From Methanosuratincolales archaeon (GTDB lineage Archaea > Thermoproteota > Methanomethylicia > Methanomethylicales > Methanomethylicaceae), in contig JACIVQ010000011.1 in assembly GCA_014361445.1 (NCBI GenBank), positions 1 to 32,923 on the forward strand: DNA of 32,923 nucleotides, given 5' to 3'. The notes under the pieces were generated by a model. That model had not been told where the DNA came from. It made no database searches and saw only the letters and a program-made list of their open reading frames with translations. Shown here piece by piece: positions 1 through 6,740 of the stretch. Each line of letters begins with the position of its first letter. Position 1 is the stretch's first letter. A program made the translations under genes and the position numbers.

Positions 1-443
1 GACAAGTCCTCCTCCAGTCCCCTGATCAGTGAAGAAGGCCGCCCCATGAATCCCTTCCTGACCCTTGCAGCCTCGCTTGGGGTCGAGGCGCGTTTGAGGT
101 CTGAGATTGAAGATTGGCTGATCTCCCTGATGACCCTGCACGCCCTGCTTATGCGCCCAAGGAGCGACTTGGTATTCGCCACCCCAAATGTTATCTCCAG
201 TATGTCCCTGTAGAATGGGTGAATGCTCTCTATGGACGGGAAGGACTTGACAAGGTGCTCAAGGTATCCCGCGGAGATCTTCTCTGCGGTTCTGATCCTA
301 GCAGCCTCCCTCCTCTTAGCCTTGACTATGGCGGGCAGCTTCTGGGGCATGGAGACCTCTGCCTCCATGGACTCGCGGAGGGATTTGTTTATGAGCTCCT
401 CAGCAGTCAGGACTGTTGGGATTTTCTCGAAAGGCTGCCTCAT
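1..443 (-). CDS. NOG1-family ribosome-biogenesis GTPase, N-terminal part (cut by window edge)
   Basis: The reading frame is open from an ATG at 443 to the window edge, giving about 147 residues with no stop. The protein begins MRQPFEKIPTVLTAEELI and contains SIESIHPFYRDILEITFGV, which matches my memory of the N-terminal helical domain of archaeal NOG1-like GTPases. That family helps large-subunit maturation; the G domain would lie beyond the edge. The start codon overlaps the stop of the upstream DUF504 gene (ATGA), so the two are translationally coupled. Family membership is inferred from the N-terminal domain alone because no P-loop is visible. Confidence 0.75.
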   Translation of the reverse strand, partial: MRQPFEKIPTVLTAEELINKSLRESMEAEVSMPQKLPAIVKAKRREAARIRTAEKISAGYLEHLVKSFPSIESIHPFYRDILEITFGVANTKSLLGRISRACRVIREISQSSISDLKRASTPSEAARVRKGFMGRPSSLIRGLEEDL

Positions 444-676
444 TGTGGTCTCCTCCAAAGTATCTCTTCGCCCTTCCTTATACATAAGACCCTGTGGTAT
501 GGAATCACAGCGTCCCCACATATTATTGCCCTGGGGGCAACGTCCTTGATCTCCTCCCCCCTAATAACCTTCTTGTCGCCTGGCACGCCTCTGTGGACTA
601 TAACGACCTCTATGCCATTAAGCCCCTCAGGAAAGGTCCACCTGATCTTGTTTAGCACCTCTCTAATGGTTGGCAT
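440..676 (-). CDS. DUF504 / UPF0248 family small protein
   Basis: A 78-residue protein that begins MPTIREVLNKIRW. It contains IEVVIVHRGVPGDKKVI and IPYHRVLCIRKGEEILWRR, the conserved blocks of the archaeal UPF0248 (DUF504) family, whose biochemical role is not established. Its length is normal for the family. It is the first gene of a minus-strand pair and its TGA stop overlaps the ATG of the NOG1-type GTPase by 4 bases, so a link to ribosome assembly is a contextual inference. It diverges from the proteasome gene across a 72-base promoter region. Confidence 0.85.
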   Translation of the reverse strand: MPTIREVLNKIRWTFPEGLNGIEVVIVHRGVPGDKKVIRGEEIKDVAPRAIICGDAVIPYHRVLCIRKGEEILWRRPQ

Positions 677-697
677 CTCTCATCAACAAAGTAAAAG

Positions 698-750
698 CTT
701 ATTTAATCCGCTATTCATCCTTTGAATGTTGAAGGGGGATTTTAAATATT
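698..750. promoter_or_regulatory. Divergent promoter region between DUF504 and psmB
   Basis: On the plus strand a TATA-like CTTATTTAA lies at 698-706, about 43 bases before the psmB TTG start. On the minus strand ATATTTAAAAT (about 740-750) lies upstream of DUF504. The two boxes face each other, so the transcripts would start within a few bases of one another around 715-730. The assignment rests only on AT-rich box matches and spacing. A GGGGG run at 735-739 can serve as the psmB ribosome binding site. Confidence 0.45.
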
Positions 751-1363
751 GCCTGAGGCGCAAATTGGGTACCCACCGGTGGGTGCGACCACAGTAGGTA
801 TAGTTTGTAAGGATGGCGTGGTTCTAGCTTCTGAGAAGAGGATCTCTTATGGTTATTCGATAATGAGTAAGGCGGGAAAGAAGGTATTCTTGGTAAATGA
901 AAGGATCGGCGTGGCTTTTGCGGGCTTGGTCTCTGATGCGCAGGCAATCCTGAGAAGGCTCGGGGCTGAAGTCAGACTATACGAGCTGGACTACCACAAG
1001 AGGATGAGCGTAAGGTCCGCTGCAAAGCTCCTGGCAAACATTCTCTACTCTCAGAGGTACTACCCAGTATTTACTGAGACGATGGTGGGAGGGGTTGACG
1101 AGGAAGGCAATAGGCTCTTTGTCCTCGATCAGCTTGGATCACTTATCGAAGACAAGTTCGCGGCGCTTGGCACTGGCGGGGCCATGGCTATAAGCGTCAT
1201 TGAGGAGGGGTACAAGGACGGGATGGGAATTGACGAGGCTAAGGAGCTTGCTGTGAAGGCGGTGAGGGCTGCCATCTCCAGGGATGTGGCGTCTGGAGAC
1301 GGTGTGGACGTTGCCGTCATCACCAAGGACGGGGCTAAGGAGGAGTTCTTTCCCGCCAAGTAG
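749..1363 (+). CDS. psmB: Proteasome beta subunit, Thr1 replaced by Ala (probably non-catalytic)
   Basis: A 204-residue 20S proteasome beta-type subunit. Beta-specific blocks are visible: FAGLVSDAQAI, SLIEDKFAALGTGG and ISRDVASGDGVDVAVIT. It starts at TTG 749 behind a GGGGG ribosome binding site, leaving about 11 residues before the mature N-terminus. Lined up without gaps against the Thermoplasma-type TTTVGI start, this protein reads ATTVGI, so the catalytic Thr1 is Ala. Lys33, the RD..SG block and Glu in place of Asp17 are present. Crenarchaeal genomes carry a similar non-catalytic beta subunit beside an active one, so I infer a structural partner of a second beta subunit encoded elsewhere. 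It heads the taw1-translin-SepRS cluster; taw1 starts 12 bases after its stop. Confidence 0.9.
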   Translation: MPEAQIGYPPVGATTVGIVCKDGVVLASEKRISYGYSIMSKAGKKVFLVNERIGVAFAGLVSDAQAILRRLGAEVRLYELDYHKRMSVRSAAKLLANILYSQRYYPVFTETMVGGVDEEGNRLFVLDQLGSLIEDKFAALGTGGAMAISVIEEGYKDGMGIDEAKELAVKAVRAAISRDVASGDGVDVAVITKDGAKEEFFPAK

Positions 1364-1375
1364 TGGCTGGTAGTT

Positions 1376-2314
1376 TTGGTAGAGGGTCCATTCAGGACGC
1401 TGAGGGCGCAGGGTTACCAGATAGTTGGCAGGCACTCAGCTGTGAAGACCTGCCATTGGGTCAGAAAGGCGCTTACGGAGGGGAAGATCTGCTACAAGGG
1501 GAGGTTCTACGGCATAGAGACGCACAGATGCCTCCAGATGAGCCCGGCGGTGGTTTACTGCACTAACAGGTGTGTCTACTGTTGGAGGCCACTACCAGGC
1601 GAGAGAGGGTTTGAATGGGCTAGCGGCAGGATACCGGTTGAGGATGAGCCGAAGGAGATAGTGGATGGGGCTATAGAGGCGCATAGGAGGGCACTAAGCG
1701 GCTACAAGGGCAACCCGAAGGTCCCCGCGGATAGGTACAAGGAAGCGATCCGACCGAGGCATGTGGCGATAAGCCTGAGTGGTGAACCGACCTTGTACTC
1801 AAGGCTCTCTGAGTTGATCGAGGAGTTCCAAAGGAGGGACATGACGACCTTTCTCGTCACCAACGGGACAAACCCCAAGGCACTGGAGGGCCTTAGGGAG
1901 CCCACACAACTGTACGTCTCTGTAAGTGCCCCATCTGAAGGGGTATACAGGCGGGTCTGCAGACCTAGTGCCGAAGGGAACTGGGAAAGTTTGATGGGGA
2001 CCGTTTCTATGCTCAGAACATTCAAATGCCCCACCGTCGTCAGGATCACGCTTGTGAAGGGGTTAAATATGGAGGACCCAGATGGATATGCAAGGATCCT
2101 GAGTATGGGCAACCCAACCTATGTTGAGGTGAAGGCGTACATGCATGTAGGGTCGTCGATATGGAGGCTTGGGGCTGAGGCGATGCCCAGCCATGAAGAG
2201 GTTGTGAGATTCGCGGGAGAGGTGGCCAATAGATCTGGATATGACTTGGTTGACGATGTGCCCGCGAGTAGGGTTGCCCTCCTCAGCAGAGTTTCCAAGA
2301 GGGTGCAATTTTGA
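1376..2314 (+). CDS. taw1: tRNA 4-demethylwyosine synthase, radical SAM (Taw1/TYW1)
   Basis: A 312-residue radical SAM enzyme that condenses pyruvate with N1-methylguanosine-37 of tRNA-Phe to build the tricyclic imG-14 base. The SAM-binding cluster is Cys62-x3-Cys66-x2-Cys69 (CTNRCVYCW). A second cluster can be formed by Cys26, Cys39 and Cys52, the same arrangement as known archaeal Taw1 enzymes. Further blocks are HVAISLSGEPTLY and FLVTNGTNP. The start is TTG at 1376, the first start codon after the in-frame stop that ends psmB. Its TGA overlaps the TTG of the translin gene, so the two are translationally coupled. It acts at position 37 next to the anticodon, the same region read by the SepRS encoded downstream. 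Confidence 0.93.
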   Translation: MVEGPFRTLRAQGYQIVGRHSAVKTCHWVRKALTEGKICYKGRFYGIETHRCLQMSPAVVYCTNRCVYCWRPLPGERGFEWASGRIPVEDEPKEIVDGAIEAHRRALSGYKGNPKVPADRYKEAIRPRHVAISLSGEPTLYSRLSELIEEFQRRDMTTFLVTNGTNPKALEGLREPTQLYVSVSAPSEGVYRRVCRPSAEGNWESLMGTVSMLRTFKCPTVVRITLVKGLNMEDPDGYARILSMGNPTYVEVKAYMHVGSSIWRLGAEAMPSHEEVVRFAGEVANRSGYDLVDDVPASRVALLSRVSKRVQF

Positions 2315-2949
2315 AGATCGCAGAGATAGTCTCCGAGATAAACAGAACGCTTAAGTTGAAGGATGAGAGGAGGGAGAGGCTGATCTCCTACTCAAGAGAG
2401 GTCATAAGGAGGTCAGGTAGCACGATACTTGCTATTCACAGGGGGGATTCTGACAGCGCTGCTGAGAACCTAGAGGCAGCCCGCCAAGCCCTTCATAACT
2501 CTTTAGAGGTTTGCAAGGATCAGCCCGAATACCTCTATCTAGGTGCCCTCCCCCAGGCCATGCAGGAGTTCGCCGAGGCATCCATAGTTATGGCGGTACT
2601 GAGGGGGGAGGACCTCCCGACGCCAGAGGAGGTTGGGGTCCCTCCAGAGGCTTACATCGCAGGGCTTGCGGACGCTGTTGGGGAGATGAGGAGGTATGCT
2701 CTAGACTCTTTAAGGAAGGACAACATTGAGGAGGCTGAAAGGATGCTAAAGGCGATGGAGGAGGTTTACGTCTCCCTGAAAGGTTTGGACTATCCAAGGG
2801 CAGTTGTGCCGAACCTGAAGAGAAGGGTTGACATGATAAGGAGGCAGGTAGAGGAGACCAGGGCTGACGTGACGTTGGCTCACCATGGTAGGCTGATAAG
2901 GGGGAGCATCGAGAGGGCCATGGACAAACTCAAGGAGGGAGGGGCGTGA
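2311..2949 (+). CDS. Translin/Trax-family protein (archaeal C3PO-type RNase)
   Basis: A 212-residue all-helical protein of the translin family. The block LPQAMQEFAEA (Glu86, Glu89) followed by IAGLADAVGEMRRYALDS (Asp121, Glu125) lines up with the catalytic acidic residues of eukaryotic Trax (QEYVEA and GVADLTGEL). Unlike plain translin, this protein should therefore be a nuclease. The C-terminal third is a long charged helix. Eukaryotic C3PO (translin-Trax) removes passenger siRNA strands and pre-tRNA 5' leaders, and an archaeal Trax-like octamer is known. It starts at TTG 2311, overlapping the taw1 stop, and its own TGA overlaps the GTG of SepRS. The flanking tRNA genes support a tRNA-processing role, which is an inference. 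Confidence 0.85.
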   Translation: MKIAEIVSEINRTLKLKDERRERLISYSREVIRRSGSTILAIHRGDSDSAAENLEAARQALHNSLEVCKDQPEYLYLGALPQAMQEFAEASIVMAVLRGEDLPTPEEVGVPPEAYIAGLADAVGEMRRYALDSLRKDNIEEAERMLKAMEEVYVSLKGLDYPRAVVPNLKRRVDMIRRQVEETRADVTLAHHGRLIRGSIERAMDKLKEGGA

Positions 2950-4517
2950 GGATAAACATCAAGGAGATCTTGGAGAGGGCAGAGAAGGACTTTGAGGGGT
3001 GCTGGAGGGAGACAGGAGGCCTCGTTGGAGGGAGAGGGGCTTACAGGGCGGGGAGGAAGGGGAGCCCACACGTGCTCATGGAGACCATAAACAGGCTTCG
3101 GGAGGCCTATCTGGAACTGGGGTTCGACGAGGTCGTAAACCCAATGATAGTCGACGAGGCAGATATATACAAGCAGTACGGGAGCGAGGCGCCTGCCATA
3201 CTCGACAGGTGCTACTACTTGGCCACACTGCCAAGACCGGACGTTGGCATAGGGTCTAAGGAGATAGAGGCGATAAGGCGGGCGGGAGGACCGGTCGACC
3301 AGCAGAGCCTTGAGAGGCTCAGGGTGACGCTCCACGACTACAAGAAGGGAAGGATAGACGGAGACGATCTCGTTGAGAAGATATCTGAGGCCCTGAACGT
3401 GGAGGATACTGTGGCGCTGAAGATCCTGAACGAGGCTTTCCCGCAGTTCAGCAGGCTGGAACCCATCCCTACCCGGCAACTCCTGAGGTCGCATATGACC
3501 AGCGCTTGGTTCCTGACATGCGCCGCCGTTCAGCACAAGCTTGAGAGACCGATAATGCTCTTCTCTGTTGGGCTTAGGGCGAGAAGGGAGCAGCAGGAGG
3601 ACGCGAAGCACCTGAAGTTCCACCACGCAGCCTCGTCAGTCATAATGGACGAGGAGGTCTCGGTCGAGGACGGGAAGATTGTGGCGGGCGAGATCCTGAA
3701 GAAGCTTGGATTTAAGGACGTCAAGTTCGAGAGGAAGAAGGTAACGGCGAAGTACTACGCCCCAGGGACGGAATATGAGGTCTTCGCGAGGCTAGGCGGG
3801 TCCGACTGGTTTGAGGTCGTGGACTTTGGGCTCTACAGCCCGATCGCGCTGGCAAGGTACGGGATAGAGTTTCCTGTGTTGAACATAGGGATAGGGGTCG
3901 AGAGGGTAGCCGCCCTACTCTTTGGATACACCGATGTTAGGGAGCTATCTTACCCTCAGTTCTATGGGGAGTGGGTCTTGTCCGATGCGGCATTGGCAAA
4001 GCAGATCAAGTTCTTGGAGGAGCCAACAACGGATGAGGGCAGAGCCCTTGAGAAGGCAATAGTCAGGGCGATTGAAGAGAACAGGGACGCGAATAGCCCA
4101 TGCGAGTTCTTGGCTTACGAGGGGACGGTAGGCGGTAGGAGGGTCGTCGTGAAGGTCTTTGAGCCAGATCCAAACGTGAAGCTGGTCGGACCAGCAGCAT
4201 TCAACGAAGTTGTTGTGTACAACGCAAACATCCTCGGCGTTCCAGAGAAGGGGATGGAGAAGGTGAAAATTGTGGAGGAGGCAAAGGAGAAAGGCGTGAG
4301 GACTGGGATCAGATACGTGGACGCCATAGCCAAGGCTGCCGCAGCCAGAGTAGAGAGGGAAGGAGAGGTTGAGATGAGGGTAAGGATGGCAAAGCTCCTC
4401 AGCGACATAAACCTACGACTGACAGACGTTGGGATGAGGTACATAACGAGCAAGGGCGGGAAGATCGATGTTAGGGGGCCGGTCTTCGTCGGGGTTTATT
4501 CGAAAGTAGTCCCCTGA
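2946..4517 (+). CDS. sepS: O-phosphoseryl-tRNA(Cys) synthetase (SepRS)
   Basis: A 523-residue class II aminoacyl-tRNA synthetase that charges tRNA-Cys with O-phosphoserine, the first step of tRNA-dependent cysteine synthesis; SepCysS then converts Sep-tRNA to Cys-tRNA. Visible blocks are RQLLRSHMTSAWF (about 177-189), motif 2 around MLFSVGLRARREQ (about 204-216) and motif 3 NIGIGVERVAALLFG (about 313-327). The length is typical of the family. The start is GTG 2946, overlapping the translin stop by 4 bases. SepRS enzymes are sensitive to m1G37 in tRNA-Cys, so its position behind a G37-modification gene is suggestive. No SepCysS or CysRS gene is in this window. Confidence 0.95.
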   Translation: MRINIKEILERAEKDFEGCWRETGGLVGGRGAYRAGRKGSPHVLMETINRLREAYLELGFDEVVNPMIVDEADIYKQYGSEAPAILDRCYYLATLPRPDVGIGSKEIEAIRRAGGPVDQQSLERLRVTLHDYKKGRIDGDDLVEKISEALNVEDTVALKILNEAFPQFSRLEPIPTRQLLRSHMTSAWFLTCAAVQHKLERPIMLFSVGLRARREQQEDAKHLKFHHAASSVIMDEEVSVEDGKIVAGEILKKLGFKDVKFERKKVTAKYYAPGTEYEVFARLGGSDWFEVVDFGLYSPIALARYGIEFPVLNIGIGVERVAALLFGYTDVRELSYPQFYGEWVLSDAALAKQIKFLEEPTTDEGRALEKAIVRAIEENRDANSPCEFLAYEGTVGGRRVVVKVFEPDPNVKLVGPAAFNEVVVYNANILGVPEKGMEKVKIVEEAKEKGVRTGIRYVDAIAKAAAARVEREGEVEMRVRMAKLLSDINLRLTDVGMRYITSKGGKIDVRGPVFVGVYSKVVP

Positions 4518-4579
4518 GGATGAAATGAGCATATTATTGATGTTTAAGACCTGAAAGGCGGGGAAAGGATACCGAACTG

Positions 4580-5221
4580 ATGGGACAGCCCACTTGTGGT
4601 GATTCTATGATTTTTGATGTAGGGAGGGCGATGGAGGCGCAAAGAAGGCTGGCAGAGATGGTGGTCGAGGAAGGTTTGGCAGGTGAGCCGAAGCGGGTCT
4701 GTGGGCTCGACGTTGCGTATTCAGGGGGCAGGGGATTTGGCGCTGCGGTTGTCCTCTCCTATCCAAAACTAGAGGTCCTTGAGGTAGAGACCGCTGAGGC
4801 GGACGTGAGCGTCCCGTACATACCAACGCTCCTGGCTTTCAGGGAGATGCCAGTACTATTCAGGCTAGTTAGAAAGATAAAGATGGACCCGGATGTTTAT
4901 ATGGTAGATGGACATGGGGTGTACCATCCACGCCGGTGCGGTCTGGCCACCCACTTCGGTGTTGTCTTCAAACTCCCAACGATAGGCGTGGCAAAGGGAA
5001 GGCTGAACATGAAAGGTTCAGAGATAATTGGTGACTCGATCGTTGTTAATGGGAGGGCTCTGGGTAGGATCTTGGGGAGGGTCTACATCAGTGTGGGAAA
5101 TAGGGTGACGCTGGAAGATTGTGTTAGGATCGTTTCGAGGTGCATTAGAGGGCACAGGGTTCCGGAGCCTTTATTTCTCGCGCATAGAATATCAAAAGAG
5201 GTGGCTATGCTTGGAGAGTGA
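4580..5221 (+). CDS. nfi: Endonuclease V (deoxyinosine 3' endonuclease)
   Basis: Repair endonuclease that nicks DNA one base 3' of deoxyinosine. Family motifs appear in order: VCGLDVAY (first catalytic Asp), YIPTLLAFREMP (catalytic Glu), VDGHGVYHPRRCGLATHFGV (Asp and the substrate loop), TIGVAKGRL and VYISVGNRVTL. The open frame begins at ATG 4580, but ATG 4607 is preceded by GGTGAT at a better ribosome-binding distance and gives a family-like N-terminus (MIFDVGRAMEAQ). The true protein is therefore probably 204 residues rather than 213. A TATA-like ATGTTTAAG lies near 4539. Its 3' end overlaps the riboflavin kinase start by 11 bases. Confidence 0.92.
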   Translation: MGQPTCGDSMIFDVGRAMEAQRRLAEMVVEEGLAGEPKRVCGLDVAYSGGRGFGAAVVLSYPKLEVLEVETAEADVSVPYIPTLLAFREMPVLFRLVRKIKMDPDVYMVDGHGVYHPRRCGLATHFGVVFKLPTIGVAKGRLNMKGSEIIGDSIVVNGRALGRILGRVYISVGNRVTLEDCVRIVSRCIRGHRVPEPLFLAHRISKEVAMLGE

Positions 5222-5879
5222 GGAGTGGTTCACCCTATATCACCTGCTGAATCTTGGCGGTCACAAGAGGAGGGTGCTAATAGGGACAGAGGAGCTGGGT
5301 AAGATACTGGGTGTCTCGCAGCAGACTGCCTCTAGGAGGCTCTTGGAGTTGGCGAGGAAGGGATACATAGACAGGGAGATGACGCCCAGGGGTCAGAGCG
5401 TTCTCATCACAAAGAAGGGGCTCTCAGCGCTTAGGGAGGTGTACGAAGTTCTTAGGACAGGGTTCGAGGAGGGGAGGAACGTCTTCTTTCTTAGTGGGAC
5501 GGTATTTACAGGATTTGGTGAGGGTGCCTACTACGTTACGAAGGGAGGGTACAGCGGTCAGTTCGAAGAGAAGCTCGGTTTCAAGCCGTTCCCGGGAACC
5601 CTGAACCTAAGGCTCAGGTCTATAGAGGACATAAGAGCTAGGAAGGAGCTCGAGCTCCTCCCAGGGATAGTCGTGAAGGGCTTCGTGAACGGGGAGAGAA
5701 CTTACGGTGACGTGAAGTGCTTTAGGACCAAGATAAATGACAAGATGGATGGTGCCCTTCTCTTAATACATAGGACTCATTACGGGCAAGATGTTGTTGA
5801 GGTTATAGCTGGGGAGAGTGTGAGAAAGAAGCTCGGGCTCAAGGACGGGGATCTTGTCCAACTGAAGGTCCTTGTTTGA
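5211..5879 (+). CDS. ribK: CTP-dependent riboflavin kinase with N-terminal winged-helix domain
   Basis: Archaeal riboflavin kinase (DUF120 family) that makes FMN using CTP rather than ATP. The catalytic domain includes GTVFTGFGEGAYYVTKGGY, then GFKPFPGTLNLRL and GIVVKGFVNGERTYGDVKCF. Residues about 1-80 form a winged-helix DNA-binding domain (TEELGKILGVSQQTASRRL), so it may also sense flavin and regulate transcription. The frame is open upstream, but TTG 5211 has GAGGTG 7 bases before it and yields a 222-residue protein typical of the two-domain form. It overlaps the endonuclease V gene by 11 bases and runs 41 bases into the convergent FAD synthetase gene. Confidence 0.92.
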   Translation: MESEEWFTLYHLLNLGGHKRRVLIGTEELGKILGVSQQTASRRLLELARKGYIDREMTPRGQSVLITKKGLSALREVYEVLRTGFEEGRNVFFLSGTVFTGFGEGAYYVTKGGYSGQFEEKLGFKPFPGTLNLRLRSIEDIRARKELELLPGIVVKGFVNGERTYGDVKCFRTKINDKMDGALLLIHRTHYGQDVVEVIAGESVRKKLGLKDGDLVQLKVLV

Positions 5880-6438
5880 CTGGATTTGTTGAGTAAATGA
5901 TCTTCCTGATCATGGAGGAGCTTACCTCCCCGTATTTGCCAAGCTTCACGATCTTGACGCCGAGGTTCTGCTTGGCAAGAAGTTCTGCTAGGTCGTCCTG
6001 GTCGTAGCCAAGAGCGATTATGTCTGGTTTTACCTCTTTGATAACGGTGAGTGTATCGAAATCCTCGCCGCCAAGGATCGCCTTGTCCACCGGTTTGAGG
6101 GCCTCGACGAGCGCCCTTCTGTGATCTTCCTTCATGACCGGGGGCCTGCCCTTCCTGCTAAGGATCGTGGAGTCCCTGGCAACGACGACGATGAGTTCGG
6201 CGCCCTCGCCCCCGAGCTTCTTAGCCTCCTCAAGGTACCTGAGGTGCCCGTAGTGGAGTAGATCGAAGCAGCCTGCGGCGAGGACCCTTTTACCTTTATC
6301 TTTGCCTTTGTCATTGTCTTTGCCTTTGTCAATACATTTGCCTCTGCTTATCTCCATTTCCATATTCTCCCCCATGTCCATGCCCACCCCGTGCCATTCC
6401 TCATACCGATCCCTTATCTGTTCCTCAGTCTTTATCAA
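5839..6438 (-). CDS. ribL: Archaeal FAD synthetase (FMN adenylyltransferase, cytidylyltransferase fold)
   Basis: Adenylates FMN to FAD. Nucleotidyltransferase motifs are AAGCFDLLHYGHLRYLEEA (the HxGH signature is read here as HYGH), then VVVARDSTI, RKGRPPVMKEDHRRALVEAL and GKYGEVSSSMIRKI. The catalytic core starts near residue 50. The first 49 residues are an unusual extension ending in a Lys/Asp/Gly repeat (KGKDNDKGKDKGK). The longest frame starts at TTG 6438; ATG 6381, preceded by GGGGTGG, is a good alternative and still leaves a 30-residue extension. It is the last gene of the dphB-DUF357-ribL run and overlaps DUF357 by 14 bases. Its tail overlaps ribK on the other strand, and the two enzymes are consecutive in FAD synthesis. 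Confidence 0.92.
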   Translation of the reverse strand: MIKTEEQIRDRYEEWHGVGMDMGENMEMEISRGKCIDKGKDNDKGKDKGKRVLAAGCFDLLHYGHLRYLEEAKKLGGEGAELIVVVARDSTILSRKGRPPVMKEDHRRALVEALKPVDKAILGGEDFDTLTVIKEVKPDIIALGYDQDDLAELLAKQNLGVKIVKLGKYGEVSSSMIRKIIYSTNPVKQGPSVGQDPRP

Positions 6439-6709
6439 CTAGGTTCCATTCATATTTCAGCCAACCGAAGTTTCTGCAAGCGTCCAACAGGCCTTCACAG
6501 TATGCGATACATACAAGACCTGTAATAAAGTCTCCCCTACCGAAGTAGTACTTCGAGTCCTCAAAGTACTGCTTTGCTAAGGAAAGATTGTACTGCAGTT
6601 TTGATGAGAGTGAGCTCTCGTCAGGCGGATACACAGCCATCTCTGTAAGGACTTTCTGTGTGTACTTAATATAGCGTTCAAGTTTTGACTTTGCTATTTG
6701 GTCATCCAT
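6425..6709 (-). CDS. DUF357 family small helical protein
   Basis: A 94-residue protein, mostly helical, with LERYIKYTQKVLTEMA, LAKQYFEDSKYYFGRGDFI and CIAYCEGLLDACRNFGWL. This is the pattern of the archaeal DUF357 family (a two-helix hairpin resembling HEPN or TPR-like bundles), which has no known activity. GTG 6718 would extend it by three residues, but ATG 6709 has AGGTGG at proper spacing and is preferred. It sits between dphB and ribL and overlaps ribL, an arrangement I recall from other archaea. A helper role for the FAD synthetase is only a contextual guess. Confidence 0.8.
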   Translation of the reverse strand: MDDQIAKSKLERYIKYTQKVLTEMAVYPPDESSLSSKLQYNLSLAKQYFEDSKYYFGRGDFITGLVCIAYCEGLLDACRNFGWLKYEWNLVDKD

Positions 6710-6740
6710 AATAGCCACCTACAGGGTTAGCATATTGCCA

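Noticed and set aside
114-725. Long plus-strand frames opposite the NOG1 and DUF504 genes
   Set aside because: They are antisense to two genes with clear family motifs and show no motif of their own.
4512-4556. C/D-like boxes between SepRS and endonuclease V
   Set aside because: The C and C' boxes each carry mismatches and the spacing does not fit; the stretch is better read as a short leader with a TATA-like box.
5121-5210. 30-residue N-terminal extension of riboflavin kinase from an ATG at 5121
   Set aside because: It lies entirely within the endonuclease V gene, while TTG 5211 has a well-placed GAGGTG and gives the normal domain start.
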